Position numbers and translations under genes: made by a program. DNA of 64,000 nt from Cellulomonas sp. PhB150 (GTDB lineage Bacteria > Actinomycetota > Actinomycetes > Actinomycetales > Cellulomonadaceae). Where the stretch lies: the NCBI RefSeq assembly GCF_003755175.1, contig NZ_RKHX01000006.1, positions 1-64,000 of the forward strand, written 5' to 3'. This document shows, in pieces, positions 32,494-43,800 of this stretch (the first letter of the stretch is position 1; every line of letters starts with the position of its first letter). The notes beneath the pieces are model-generated. The model was not told the origin of the DNA. It saw only the letters and a list, made by a program, of their open reading frames with translations, and did no database searches.

Positions 32494-33069
32494 GTGCTCA
32501 TCCCCGTGATCGACGACGGTCTCGAGCGTCTGCTGCGCACCAGCCTCCCCCTGCCCGTCGACCAGGGCGACGTGTCCTTCGACCCGCCCTCGAGCACGTG
32601 GTCGGCCCAGGTCAACCGCCTGACGGTCAACCTCTACCTGTACAACGTCAGCCGCAGCCCGCAGCCCCCGCGCCCCGCGGCGGTCCGCCCGGGCGCCCGC
32701 GGCACCGAGCGCCGGTTCGCCCTGCCGATGGTCGAGCTGTCCTACCTGGTCTCCGCCTGGGCGGGCTCGCCGCGCGACGAGCACAGCCTGCTCGGCGACG
32801 TCCTGACCCGGCTCCTGGCGTTCCAGGTCCTGCCCGTCGAGCACCTGGTCCGGCCGCCGTCCTCACCCGTCCAGATCGCGCTCGCGGCCGACGACCTCAA
32901 CCGCCCGCGCGAGCTGTGGTCGGGCCTCGGCGGCTCGCTCAAGGCCTCGTTCACGCTCGTCGTCACGGTCGCGGCCGACGCCTACGACTGGGAGCTCGCG
33001 CCCCCGCAGGTCACGCAGGTCGTCCCCGCCACGTCGCTGCTGGACGGGCGGGAGAGCGGCCGCCCATGA
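32494..33069 (+). CDS. DUF4255 CIS tail-cap protein (Afp16/Pvc16-like)
   Basis: A protein of 191 residues. I chose the GTG at 32494 (VLIPVIDDGLERLLRTSLPL), preceded by GGGAGGGACAACG, over an ATG at 32407. Family features: the opening I-x-x-ID-x-x-L, VDQGDVSFDPPSSTWSAQ, VNLYLYNVSRSPQPP and FALPMVELSYLVSAWAGSPR, then EHSLLGDVLTRLL. DUF4255 proteins are eCIS terminators that cap the tail tube and sheath end. It heads a plus-strand operon with three membrane proteins; its stop overlaps the next start by 4 nt (ATGA). Confidence 0.88.
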   Translation: MLIPVIDDGLERLLRTSLPLPVDQGDVSFDPPSSTWSAQVNRLTVNLYLYNVSRSPQPPRPAAVRPGARGTERRFALPMVELSYLVSAWAGSPRDEHSLLGDVLTRLLAFQVLPVEHLVRPPSSPVQIALAADDLNRPRELWSGLGGSLKASFTLVVTVAADAYDWELAPPQVTQVVPATSLLDGRESGRP

Positions 33070-35309
33070 GGGTGAGCAGCACGGTCGAGCGGCTGGACGT
33101 CGCACCCGGTGGCACCGGGGTCGTCCCGCTCGACGTCGTCAACACCTCCGACGTCATCGAGTCGCTCTCGGTGCACGCGCTCGGGGTCCCCGAGGCGCGC
33201 GTGCAGACCGAGCCGCCCGCGCTCGCGCTGTTCCCGGAGGCGTCGGGCGAGCTCACGCTGACGGTCGGCCTGCCCGAGTCGTTCCCCGCGGGCACGTACC
33301 CGGTGACGTTCGTCGTCGCGGGCCGCTCGCCGGGTGCGCGCGAGGCGTACCACGACGTCGACATCGTCGTCCCGGCGCGCCCGCACGTGAGCCTGGCTGC
33401 GACGCCGTCGCTCGTGCGCACGCGCGGGCGCGCCGCCTTCACGGTCGAGGTCCGCAACGACGGCAACGTGCCGCTCGACGTCTCGCTGCGTGCGGTCGAC
33501 AGCGACCGCACCGTGCGGACCACGCTGTCGCCCTCGACCGTCTCGGTCGCGCCGGGCTCGGTCGGCACGGCCACCGTCCTGCTCAAGGGACCGCGCCAGC
33601 TGCTCGGCTCCGACCGCGACCGCCCCGTGACCGTGCTCGCTCAGGCCGCCGAGACCGAGGCGTCCGTCGCGCTCGTGCTGCGGCAGCGGTCCACGCTGAG
33701 CCGCGGGCTGATCACGGTGCTCGTGCTGCTCGCGATCATCGCGGCCTGGGCGCTCGCGTTCCTGCTCGGGATGCAGCAGGTGCTCGGCGCGGACCCGTAC
33801 ACGAAGGTCGCGCCGCCCTCGTTCTTCGCGGCGCTGCCCGCCGAGGGGGCCGACGGGTCCGAGGCGGGGACCGATGCCGACCCGGGCGCTGCCGGGGCCG
33901 CGCCGGCCGGCGCGCTCGCCAAGGACGGCCCCCTGCCCGCGGGCGTCGGCGCGACCGTGACGGGCACCGTCCTGGGCAGCTCCGACAAGCAGGGCATCGG
34001 CCGGATCACGGTCGTCGCGCTCCGGCACGGGCGCGACGGCCTCGTGCAGGTCTCGTCGGCCGCGACCCAGGCCGACGGCACGTACACGATGTCGGGCCTG
34101 TTCCCCGGCGCGTACCTGCTGCGCGTCGAGGCCGACGGGTACGACACCGCCTGGCACCCGTCCGCCGCGACCGAGGCCGCCGCCCAGGAGGTCACCGCGG
34201 TCGCGCAGCAGATCACCACGGGCGCGGACCTGACCGTGGACGGCCACGACGCCACGCTGTCCGGCAACGTCGTGACCGGCGACCCCGAGGACGACGTCGA
34301 GGTCAAGGTCACCGCGCGCCCGTCGTGGAGCGGCGCGGACCCGGAGACGTCCTACGAGACGACGGCCGACGCGTCCGGCGCGTACTCGTTCGCGGACCTG
34401 CCCGCGCCGGGCACGTACGAGCTGACGTTCGCGGCCGAGGGGTACCAGCCGGCGACGACGACCGAGCGCGTGCTCGGCGGCCAGGAACGGTTCGCGCTCG
34501 ACGTGCGGCTCGGCGCGGGCACGGGCTCGATCGCGGGCGTCGTCACCGACGGCACGAACCCGCTCGGCGGCGTCAAGGTCAGCACGACGATCGACGGCAA
34601 GGCGGTCACGGTCGGCACCCCGACCGTCGGCCAGGTCGGCTCGTTCGTCGTGCCGAACCTGCCCACGCCGGGCACGTACGTGCTCACGTTCACCAAGGAC
34701 GGCTTCAGCCCGACGACGTCCGTCGTCGACCTCGGGCCCGGCGAGCAGCGCGCGGACCTGTCCGTCGCGATGCCGGGCGGCGCGGGGACCGTGACCGGCC
34801 GCGTCGTCAGCGCGTCCGGCAAGCCGCTCGGCGGCGTGACCGTGAGCGCCGGCGGCGCTGCGGCCGGCACGACGACCACCACCCTGACCGCGGGCGCCGT
34901 CGGCTCGTTCACCCTCGCCGGCCTGCCCGCGGGCGGATCGGTGACCCTGACCTTCACCCGCAGCGGCTACACGGCCGTCACCCTGCCCGTCACCATCCCC
35001 GCCTCGGGTGCAGCCAAGCCCGTCAAGGTCACGCTCGACTCGGCGCTCGGCTCGCTCACCGGCCGCGTGACGTCCGGCGGCTCGGGCGTCGTCGGGGCGA
35101 CCGTGACGGCCACCGACGGCGGCCTCGTGCGCACCACGACGTCGACGAGGTCCGGCGACCGCGGCTCGGGCACGTACGTGCTGCCCAAGCTCCCCGAGGG
35201 CACGTACACGGTGACGGTCACGGTCGACGACGCGGTCGTCGCGACCTCGATCGTCACCGTCTCGGGCGGCAGCCCGACGGTCTGCGACCTGCCGGTCGGG
35301 GAGGGCTGA
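33066..35309 (+). CDS. Single-pass membrane protein with carboxypeptidase-regulatory-like repeats (1 of 3)
   Basis: A protein of 747 residues. There is no signal peptide. Residues 1-205 form two Ig-like domains (VAPGGTGVVPLDVVNTSDVI; TRGRAAFTVEVRNDGNVPLD). A membrane span follows at about 215-238 (LITVLVLLAIIAAWALAFLL), preceded by RQRSTLSR, so positive-inside gives the N-domain in the cytoplasm and the rest outside. After an acidic, Ala/Gly-rich stalk come about five carboxypeptidase-regulatory-like domains, e.g. GSIAGVVTDGTNPLGGVKVS and GTVTGRVVSASGKPLGGVTV. It is followed 1 nt later by its paralogue. I infer a link between cytoplasmic CIS and cell surface; no enzyme motif is visible. Confidence 0.75.
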   Translation: MRVSSTVERLDVAPGGTGVVPLDVVNTSDVIESLSVHALGVPEARVQTEPPALALFPEASGELTLTVGLPESFPAGTYPVTFVVAGRSPGAREAYHDVDIVVPARPHVSLAATPSLVRTRGRAAFTVEVRNDGNVPLDVSLRAVDSDRTVRTTLSPSTVSVAPGSVGTATVLLKGPRQLLGSDRDRPVTVLAQAAETEASVALVLRQRSTLSRGLITVLVLLAIIAAWALAFLLGMQQVLGADPYTKVAPPSFFAALPAEGADGSEAGTDADPGAAGAAPAGALAKDGPLPAGVGATVTGTVLGSSDKQGIGRITVVALRHGRDGLVQVSSAATQADGTYTMSGLFPGAYLLRVEADGYDTAWHPSAATEAAAQEVTAVAQQITTGADLTVDGHDATLSGNVVTGDPEDDVEVKVTARPSWSGADPETSYETTADASGAYSFADLPAPGTYELTFAAEGYQPATTTERVLGGQERFALDVRLGAGTGSIAGVVTDGTNPLGGVKVSTTIDGKAVTVGTPTVGQVGSFVVPNLPTPGTYVLTFTKDGFSPTTSVVDLGPGEQRADLSVAMPGGAGTVTGRVVSASGKPLGGVTVSAGGAAAGTTTTTLTAGAVGSFTLAGLPAGGSVTLTFTRSGYTAVTLPVTIPASGAAKPVKVTLDSALGSLTGRVTSGGSGVVGATVTATDGGLVRTTTSTRSGDRGSGTYVLPKLPEGTYTVTVTVDDAVVATSIVTVSGGSPTVCDLPVGEG

Positions 35310-35310
35310 C

Positions 35311-37833
35311 GTGCGCCTCGACCTCGCGCCGCACCGCGCCGTCGCCACCCCGGGCACGCCGGTGACGTTCCTGGCGACCGTCACGAACACGACCGCGCTC
35401 ATCGCGGGCTACAGCGTGCGGGTCCTGGGTGCCGACCCGTCGTGGGTGCGCGTCGACGACCCACAGCTGCGGCTGTTCCCCGACGAGACCGCGTCCGTGG
35501 TCATCACCGTCCAGCTGCCCGAGGGCGTCCCGGCGGGTGACCGGCGCATCGCCGTGCAGATCCGCGACCTGACCGACGCGGGCGCGATCGCCGTGCAGGA
35601 GGTCGTGCTCGACGTGCCGCCGCTGCCGCGCGCGACCGCCCGCCTGGACCCGCCGACGATGACCGGCGGCTCCGCGGCGGTCTTCGCGGTGCTCGTCCAC
35701 AACGAGGGCAACACGGTCCAGCACGGTCGCGTCGTCGCGCGCGACCCCGAGGCGCTGACCACGTTCACGCTCCAGCCCGCGCAGTACAGCCTGCCGCCCG
35801 GCGAGAGCGTCACGGTCGCGATGCGCGCGCGGGCCAAGCGGCCCTGGCTCGGCGACCCCGCGCTGCGGCCGTTCGAGGTGCGCCTCGACGGACCCACCGC
35901 GCCCCCGGCTGACGCGCCGCCCGCCGCGGCCGGCGTGTTCATCCAGAAGCCCCGGCTCTCCCGCGGGCTGCTCGCGCTGCTCGGCCTGCTGCTCGCGATC
36001 TCCGTGTTCGCCGTGATCATCACGCTCGCGCTGAGCTCGGTCGTCGGGCGCTCGGCCGCGGACCGCGACCTCGCGCTGCAGGTGGCCCAGGCCCGCTCCG
36101 ACCAGACGGCCACGGGCACCTCCACGCTGACCGGCGCGGTCACCGACCTCTCGACGGGCGCGCCGGTCGGCGACGTGTCGGTCGAGGCGTTCGGCGACGA
36201 CCCCGCGACGCCGCTGCTCACGGTCGCGACCGGCGACGACGGGACGTACTCGCTCGAGCGGCTCCCCGCCGGGACGTACACGCTGCGCGTGCGCGGCGCC
36301 GGGTTCGACGAGACCTGGTACCCGGCGGCGCCCACGCAGGCCGACGCGCAGCAGGTCGAGGTCGCCACCGGGCAGTCGGTCGCCGGCCTGACCGTCCTCG
36401 TCGGCGGCGTGCCCGCGACGCTGGCCGGGTCCGTGACGGGCACCGACGTCGCGGGCGCGGTCCTGTCCGTCCAGCTCCCGCTCGACACCGGCCCGCTCGC
36501 GACGACGGACACCTCCGCGCCCGGCGAGGCGCCGGCGACCGCGACGAGCGGGGCGGTCGTCCGCACGGTGCCGATCGGCGCGGAGGGCACGTTCGAGATC
36601 GACGACCTGCCCTCGCCCGCGGTGTACGACCTCGTGGTCACCAAGGCCGGGCTCGCGAGCTCGGTGCAGCGCGTCGACGTCGCGGCCGGCGAGGACCGCA
36701 CGGGCGTGCGGCTCTCGCTCGTGCAGGGCGACGGCTCGATCACCGGGACGGTCAGCGGGTTCGACGGCCCGGTCACCGGCGCGACCGTCGTCGCGGGGGA
36801 CGGCAGCGTCTCGGTGGAGACCGTGACTCTCACGCAGGACAACCCCGGCGGGTTCGTCCTGCGCGGGCTGCCCACCCCGGGCACGTACACGGTCGTCGTC
36901 TCGGCCGACGGGTACGCGCCCTCGACCCTGAGCCTCAGCCTCAGTGAGGGCCAGGCGCTGACGGGCGTCGCCGTGGTCCTCGGCCGCGACGAGGCGAGCC
37001 TCGGGGGCACGGTGAGCGTGCCGGGCGGTGACGCGGGCGGGGTGTCCGTGACGGTCACCGACGGCGCGCTCACGCTGCAGACGGTCACGCAGTCGACCAA
37101 GCCCGTGGGCCGGTGGTCGCTCGCGGGGCTGCGCGTGCCCAGCACGTACACCGTGACGTTCGCGCGCGCGGACCTGGAGTCGCAGGTGCTGTCGGTGAGC
37201 GTCGACGCGTTCGGGAACGTCACCGCCGGGGCGTCGTCGGCAGGCGCGGTCGACGTGACCATGCGCGGCGCGACGGGCACGATCTCCGGCACCGTCAAGC
37301 AGCCACCGACGAAGGGCGCGAGCGCCGCACCGATCGGCAACGTCAAGGTCACCGTGAGCTCGGGCAGCGACCAGCGCGTGGTCTACACCGCCTCGACCCC
37401 GCGGTCGAAGGTCGGCAGCTACGTCGTCGACGGCCTGACCCCCGGCACCTACACGGTGACGTTCTCCCGCAGCGGCACGCGCGCGACCTCGGAGATCGTC
37501 GTGCTGGCCGCCGCGCAGAAGTACCCGCTGTCGCCGACGCTCGTCGCCGCGGCCCGGGTCTACGGCACGGTGACCGTCGACGGCGGCGGCTCGGCCGGCG
37601 CGGTCGCCGTGCTGCTCTACCGGGCCTCGGAGTACGGCACGGCCGCCGGTCCCGTCGCCTCGATGACGGCGAGCAGTGCCGGCGCCTACAGCTTCGCCGA
37701 CGTGGACGCGCCCGAGAACTACATCGTCGAGGTGCGCGTCACCCCGGACGGGGCCGTGCTCGCGACCTCGTCCGCCGTCACCCTGGCCGCCAGCGCGCAG
37801 CTGAAGGTCGACGTCTCCGTGCCGAACGACTAG
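35311..37833 (+). CDS. Single-pass membrane protein with carboxypeptidase-regulatory-like repeats (2 of 3)
   Basis: A protein of 840 residues from a GTG one base after the previous stop. Same plan as the neighbour at 33066: two N-terminal Ig-like domains (HRAVATPGTPVTFLATVTNT; MTGGSAAVFAVLVHNEGNTV), a span at about 218-243 (GLLALLGLLLAISVFAVIIT) preceded by QKPRLSR, then about six repeats such as STLTGAVTDLSTGAPVGDVS, GSITGTVSGFDGPVTGATVV and GTISGTVKQPPTKG. No signal peptide; predicted N-in, C-out. The level of similarity indicates an old duplication. Part of the DUF4255 operon. Confidence 0.75.
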   Translation: MRLDLAPHRAVATPGTPVTFLATVTNTTALIAGYSVRVLGADPSWVRVDDPQLRLFPDETASVVITVQLPEGVPAGDRRIAVQIRDLTDAGAIAVQEVVLDVPPLPRATARLDPPTMTGGSAAVFAVLVHNEGNTVQHGRVVARDPEALTTFTLQPAQYSLPPGESVTVAMRARAKRPWLGDPALRPFEVRLDGPTAPPADAPPAAAGVFIQKPRLSRGLLALLGLLLAISVFAVIITLALSSVVGRSAADRDLALQVAQARSDQTATGTSTLTGAVTDLSTGAPVGDVSVEAFGDDPATPLLTVATGDDGTYSLERLPAGTYTLRVRGAGFDETWYPAAPTQADAQQVEVATGQSVAGLTVLVGGVPATLAGSVTGTDVAGAVLSVQLPLDTGPLATTDTSAPGEAPATATSGAVVRTVPIGAEGTFEIDDLPSPAVYDLVVTKAGLASSVQRVDVAAGEDRTGVRLSLVQGDGSITGTVSGFDGPVTGATVVAGDGSVSVETVTLTQDNPGGFVLRGLPTPGTYTVVVSADGYAPSTLSLSLSEGQALTGVAVVLGRDEASLGGTVSVPGGDAGGVSVTVTDGALTLQTVTQSTKPVGRWSLAGLRVPSTYTVTFARADLESQVLSVSVDAFGNVTAGASSAGAVDVTMRGATGTISGTVKQPPTKGASAAPIGNVKVTVSSGSDQRVVYTASTPRSKVGSYVVDGLTPGTYTVTFSRSGTRATSEIVVLAAAQKYPLSPTLVAAARVYGTVTVDGGGSAGAVAVLLYRASEYGTAAGPVASMTASSAGAYSFADVDAPENYIVEVRVTPDGAVLATSSAVTLAASAQLKVDVSVPND

Positions 37834-37876
37834 TCCAGCCCGACCCCAGACCTGACCGAGAACGAGGAGGACCCCC

Positions 37877-40800
37877 ATGGCGGTGGCACCGCAGGGTGGC
37901 GCTCGCGCCGCGACGTCCGTGCTCGTCGAGCCCGGCGCCCACGCGACGCCCGGCTCCTCGGCGACGCTGCGGGTGCACGCGCGCAACGTCACGCGCGTCC
38001 CGCAGGACCTCATCGTGTCGCTCGTCGGGCTCGAGAGCGGCTGGCAGCCGGCGCCCGTCCCCGTGCCGGGGGTCGCCCCCGACGCGACGATCACCCTCGA
38101 GCTGCCCCTGACGCCGCCCGTCGGGTCCACCCCGGGCGACTACCCGTTCGTCGTCGTCGTCGAGGCCGGCCCGACCGGTTCCCCGGCGACCCGCGCCACC
38201 ACGCTCGCGGACGCGTCCCTGCGCATCGACGGCCTCAGCGAGCTCGTCGTGACGGTCGAGCCCGCCGACTCGCGCGCGGTCCGGTCGCGCCGCGTGCAGG
38301 TCGTGCTCGCCAACACCGGCGACCAGGCCGCGCGCGTCCGGCTCGACGCCCAGGCCGACCAGGGTTCCGGCGCCCGCATCGACCTCGACGCGCAGGCCGT
38401 CGAGATCCAGCCGCACACGTCCGTCCGGGTCGGCGCACGCGCGGGGATGCGCGGGCCGCGGCTCGTCGGGCAGCCTCGTCGGGCCGGGTACCACGTCACC
38501 GCCACCGGGGCACGGGCGCCGCAGCGGTTCGACGCGAGCTTCACCGCGCGGCCGCTGTTCACCGGCGGCCTGCTGCGCGGGCTCGCGATCGCGACCGTGG
38601 CGATCCTGTGGGTCGGTGCCGTGATCGCGGCGCTGCCGTGGCTCACGGACCAGTTCTCGGGCTCGGGGCAGAGCGTCGACAAGCAGGCCGGCGTGAGCGC
38701 GACGACGGCGCCCGGGGCCCCCGACGACGGCACGGGGAACGGCGGGAACGGCGGGGCCGGCGACGGGGGCGACGGCGGGACCGACGGGTCGGGCGACGGC
38801 GGGGACGGCTCGGACGGCACCGAGGGCGTGCGCGTCGCGGGCGTCATCACCTCCGCGGACCCCGAGGGCGTGACCGTGCAGGTCGTGCCCGCGGCGGTGC
38901 TGGAGGCCGCGGCGGCGAGCGGCGACGCGTCCGGCGACACGAACGCGTCCGGCGAGACGGGTGACCTGCTGGCGCGCGGCGGCGCGGTCGTCGAGCAGGC
39001 TGCGGCGGCCGGACCCGGCGTGGTGCGGCTCGCGGCCCACGCCCTCCGTGCGGCGAAGCAGGCCGACGACGCCGCGCCCGCCGGCAAGGTCTCCTCCCTG
39101 GCCCTGCCCGTCGAGCGGACCGACGAGACCAGCCAGCGCCTGACCACCACGACCGGCACCGACGGCGCGTGGGCCTTCGCGGGGCTGTCCCCGACGGGCC
39201 GGTACCTCATCGTCCTGGCCAAGCCGGGCTACCAGACGCAGCGCTACTGGGTCACCGGCGCGCAGGCCGCCGCCGCGCCGCTCGAGCTCGCGCTCGCGCC
39301 CGGCGAGGGCCAGATGTCTGGCACGGTCACCGGCCCGAACGGTGCCGTCGGCGGCGTCGAGATCACGCTCTCGGACGGCACGACGACGGTCACGACCCGG
39401 ACCGCCACGTCCGGCCAGGTCGGCCGCTGGTCGGTCGAGGGGCTGTCCACCCCGACGACGTACCTGGTCACCGCGGTCTCCGACCGGCTCGGTGCGCAGT
39501 CCGAGCTCGTCCGGCTGGACGCCGCCGGGTCGCGCACCGTGAACCTCCGGCTCAAGGCGGGCGTGTCCACGCTCTCCGGGACGGTCGTCGGCCGCGACTC
39601 GCTCGGCGGCCAGGGCGGCCTCGGCGGCGTCACCGTCACCGCCAAGGCGGGCGAGGTCAGCCGCACCGCGACCACCGTCACGGGCGACAACGCAGGCACC
39701 TTCGTGCTGCCCGACCTGCCGGTACCCGGCACCTACACCGTGAGCGTCAAGGCCACGGGCTACGCGACCCAGACCCACCGCATCCGGCTCACGGCCGCGG
39801 GGCGCGCGCCGCTGAGCCTGTCGCTGACCTCGCAGGGCGGCACGGTCGAGGGCACGACCCTCGACGACTCCGGCGCGGGGGTCGCCGCGGCCGGCCTCAC
39901 GCTGTCCGGCAGCGGCGGGACGTTCAAGACGATGTCCGCGTCCGACGCGCAGGGCACGTTCCGCTTCGACGGCATCCCCGCCGGGCAGTACGTCCTCGCG
40001 GGCGAGAGCTTCGGCCACCAGCCCGCGTCGGCGCAGGTCACCGTCAAGGCGACTGGGTCGGCGTCCGCGAAGCTCGTCCTGGCCAGGCTCGACGGCGACG
40101 GACTGGTCGCCACGGCGCACATCCGCGGCCGTGCGACCGACGCGAGCACGGGAGCCCGCCTGACCTGCCCCAACCTCCTGCCCGGCGAGAAGTGCCAGCT
40201 GACGGTCACCACGACCGTGCAGCTGCCTGGGGAGAACCCCAAGACGATCACCGTGAAGTCCGACCCGGACACCCCCTACGAGCTGCCCCGCGCCGGTGAC
40301 GGCGGCCTGTACCCGGGTCTGTACCACCTGACCCTGCGCGCGCCGGGCTACGAGCCGGGGACGGTCGACGTGACCGTGCCGATGGGCCAGGTCGTCGAGG
40401 CCGCGACCGTCGCGCTGTACCCGTCGCCGTCGATCGTCGGCTCGGTCGCGGCGCGGATCGGCGTCGTCCCCTCGAGCACCTGCGTCGTGGCGGTGCCGCG
40501 CGACGGCACCGCTCCCGGCGACAACCCGTGCGGCCCGGACACCACCGGCAAGGGCTGCGCGAGCAGCGCGGGCGCCTGCTCGTTCATCGGCGTCAACGGC
40601 AGCTACGAGATCGACCGCCTGAGCTCGGGCGCGTACGACGTCTACGTCGTCCCGGTCAAGGGCAGCGAGTACGTCGCCCCGGAGAAGGTCAGCGTGACGC
40701 TGACCCCCGGCGACGTCCGGCGGGTCGACTCGACGCTCGACCGGCGCGGCGTGCTGACGATCGCGGTGTACGCGTCGGACGGCACCGGGGCCCTGTTCCC

Positions 40801-43800
40801 GGCCGACGACGCCGAGGTGACCCTGACGGCACCCGACGTCACCGACCGGACCGGCACGACCGAGGACGGGATCGTCCAGTTCCGGAACCTGCCCGCCGCG
40901 TCCTACCTCGTCACGGCCACGACCAAGGGCGGCGGCCCGGAGGGCACGCTCAAGGACGTCGCGGTCGGCCTCAACCAGGAGCTGCAGAGCCAGGTGGTCC
41001 TCACGGCCACCGCGACGGACGTCGCCGGCCGGGTCGTCACCCTGCTGGGCGGCACCGCGGCGACGCCCGTCGACAAGGCCACGGTCACCGTCTCGGGCGT
41101 GACCGGCTACCGCGGCGTCTCGCCGATCCGCCAGACCGGGACGCCCGCGGCCGTCACGACCTCGACCGGCGACTTCACCGTGTGCACCGCGACCAGCGGG
41201 TGCCCGACGACGCCGTCGACCACCGCCCTGGCGCTCATCGAGACCCGGATGGACATCCGCGTCACGGCGGACGGCTTCGCCGACTACTCGGCCAACGGCG
41301 TCGACACCACGACGCTCGCGCCGATCACGCTGACCCCGCTGGGCCGCACGTTCACGGGCGCCGTCACGCTCGAGCAGGCGGTCGACGCCGCGACGGAGAA
41401 CCCCAAGGTCCAGTTCGACATCCAGAAGGCGCCCCCGGGCGTCGGCCAGATGTCGCTCGTCGCGACGGCCGACGGCAAGCTCGTCTGGTCCGACTCCGCG
41501 CAGCCACTGGACCCCTCCGCGCCGGCGAACGACGACCGCCGGTTCATCCGCCCGGGCACGTACACCGTGGTGGCGTCGCTGCCCGGCTACACGTCGTCGA
41601 TGCGGACGTTCACCGTCCCGACGGGCACGACGACGGTCGTCCCGTCGGTCGCGTTCTCGCTCAGCCGCTACGGCTCGCTGCGGATCAAGTCCATCGCATC
41701 GCCCCTCGGGACCGACGTCCTCAACACGGTGGTCACGGTGACGAGCAACGGCACCAGCGTCCGCCGCGAGGCGCTGCCGGGTGACGCGTTCGTCGACTTC
41801 GGCGACATGGCCCCCGGCAGCTACCAGGTGCAGGTCCGCGCGGCCGGGTTCCAGACGTTCGACTCGACGGTCACGCTCAAGGCGGGCCAGCCCGTCACGG
41901 ACCCGAGCGTCGTGACCCTCAACCGACTGGGCTCCATCACCGGACTGGTCAAGGCCCAGATCACGCCCACCTTCTCGCAGGGCGTGCCCGGCGCGGCGGT
42001 GACCGTGACCAACGCCGACGGCGACTCGTTCAGCACGGTGACCGACGCGTCGGGCAGCTACACGGTCACGGGTGACCTGACCAAGCAGGGCCTGACCAAC
42101 GGCACCTGGACGGTCACCGCGACCGCCACGGGCTACGGCACGGCGGGCAGCTCGACGACCGTGCTGGTCACCGCACCGGCCACCGCGACGGCGACGACCA
42201 TCACGCTCACCCCCAACAAGGGCGAGCTGCGCGTGTTCGCGGTCGCCGGGGCGGATCCCGTCGACGGCCTGACCATGTCGCTGACGTACTCCGACGAGAT
42301 CCGGCTCGAGCCGACCTGCACGGCGAGCTCGCCGAAGACCGACACGTGCACACCCACGCCGGGCGTCTACGTGTTCAGCAACCTCGGCCCGCTGACGTAC
42401 AACCTCAACATCTCGGGCCTGTCCTACTCGCCGCTGACCCTCCCGGTCGAGATGGCCGCCGGCCAGACCAGGACCATCACGGTCCCGATCACCGCGCCCA
42501 ACGGCTCGGTCCAGGGGCTCGTCATGAAGCAGGCGGCGAGCGGGGTGACCACGCCGGTCAAGCAGGTCACGGTGACCCTCGACCCGGACGCGGACGGCGT
42601 CGACAGCCGCACGGTCGACACCGACGACGACGGCCGGTACCGCTTCGCGACCGTCCCCGCGGGGGCCTACACGCTCAAGGTCTCCGACGACGGCCTCTCC
42701 GCGACGCGCGCCGTCGTGCTGCAACCCGGTGACGGCCTCGTCGTCGACCTCACGCTGACCGAGCAGACGCACCCGCTGACGGTCACCGTCACGTCGTCGT
42801 CCGACCTGACCGGCGCGCTCGTGAGCCTGTCCGGCCCCTCGTCGCCCGCCGCGCAGCCCGTCGTCCGGACGGACGACGACACGTTCAGCACCACGTTCTC
42901 CCAGCTCCCCGCGGGCGAGTGGACCGTGAAGCTGTCCGGCCCGGCGGGCCACCTCGGGGTCTGGCAGACGACCGCCACGGTGCCCGACGACGACGCGGTG
43001 AGCATCACGGCCCAGGAGACGCAGGTCCGCCTGCGCGCCACGACCACCGTCGCCACCACGCCGGACACGCTCTCGACGACCGTCACGCCTGTCGGGGGCA
43101 CGGCACGCACGATGCTCGTCTCCGTGGGGGGCAGCGACACCGTCGTGTGGGTGCCCCGCTCGGGAGGCGCGAACGTGACGGCGACCGTGACCGGCGGCTG
43201 GACGCTCGCGATCAGCCCGGCCGGCACGCCGACCGTGCCGGCGAACGTCGACCACCAGACGGTGACCCTCGCGCTCAGCGCCAAGGCGACCACGGTGGCG
43301 ATCACGAGCGCGACCCCCGCGGCCCTGGTGCAGGGCGACACGCTCACGGTCCAGACGAAGGTGACGTCCGGCGGCGCGAACGTCGGCGACGGCTCCGTCA
43401 CCCTCGAGCGCAGCTCGGGCGGCACGTGGTCCACCGTGGGCTCGGCCAAGGACCTGAGCGGCACGGGGACGGCCACCCTGACGGCCGACTCCGAGGACTG
43501 GGCCGCCGGGACGCAGCAGCTGCGCGTCGTCTACTCCGGCTCGGGCGCGTTCGCCGCGGGCACCGTCGCGGTGACGGGCATCAGCGTGACGATCCCGACG
43601 GCCACCACGACGACGATCACGGCGAGCGCGACGAAGCTCGACGCGGTCGTGGCCTCGTCCGGCAGCGGCACGCCGCCCGGTGCGGTGAAGTTCGAGCGGC
43701 AGAACGGCGGCGGCAGCTGGGTGACGATCACCGGGTGCGCATCGGTCAACCTGTCCGCCGGGGCCGCGTCCTGCACGGCCACGCTGACCGCGGCGTGGGT

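Noticed and set aside
37778-43255. Minus-strand open frame of 1825 codons opposite the giant repeat protein
   Set aside because: Composition (Arg/Gly/Asp/His-rich, no repeats or motifs) is typical of a shadow; the plus-strand frame shows regular beta-domain repeats and a good ribosome-binding site.
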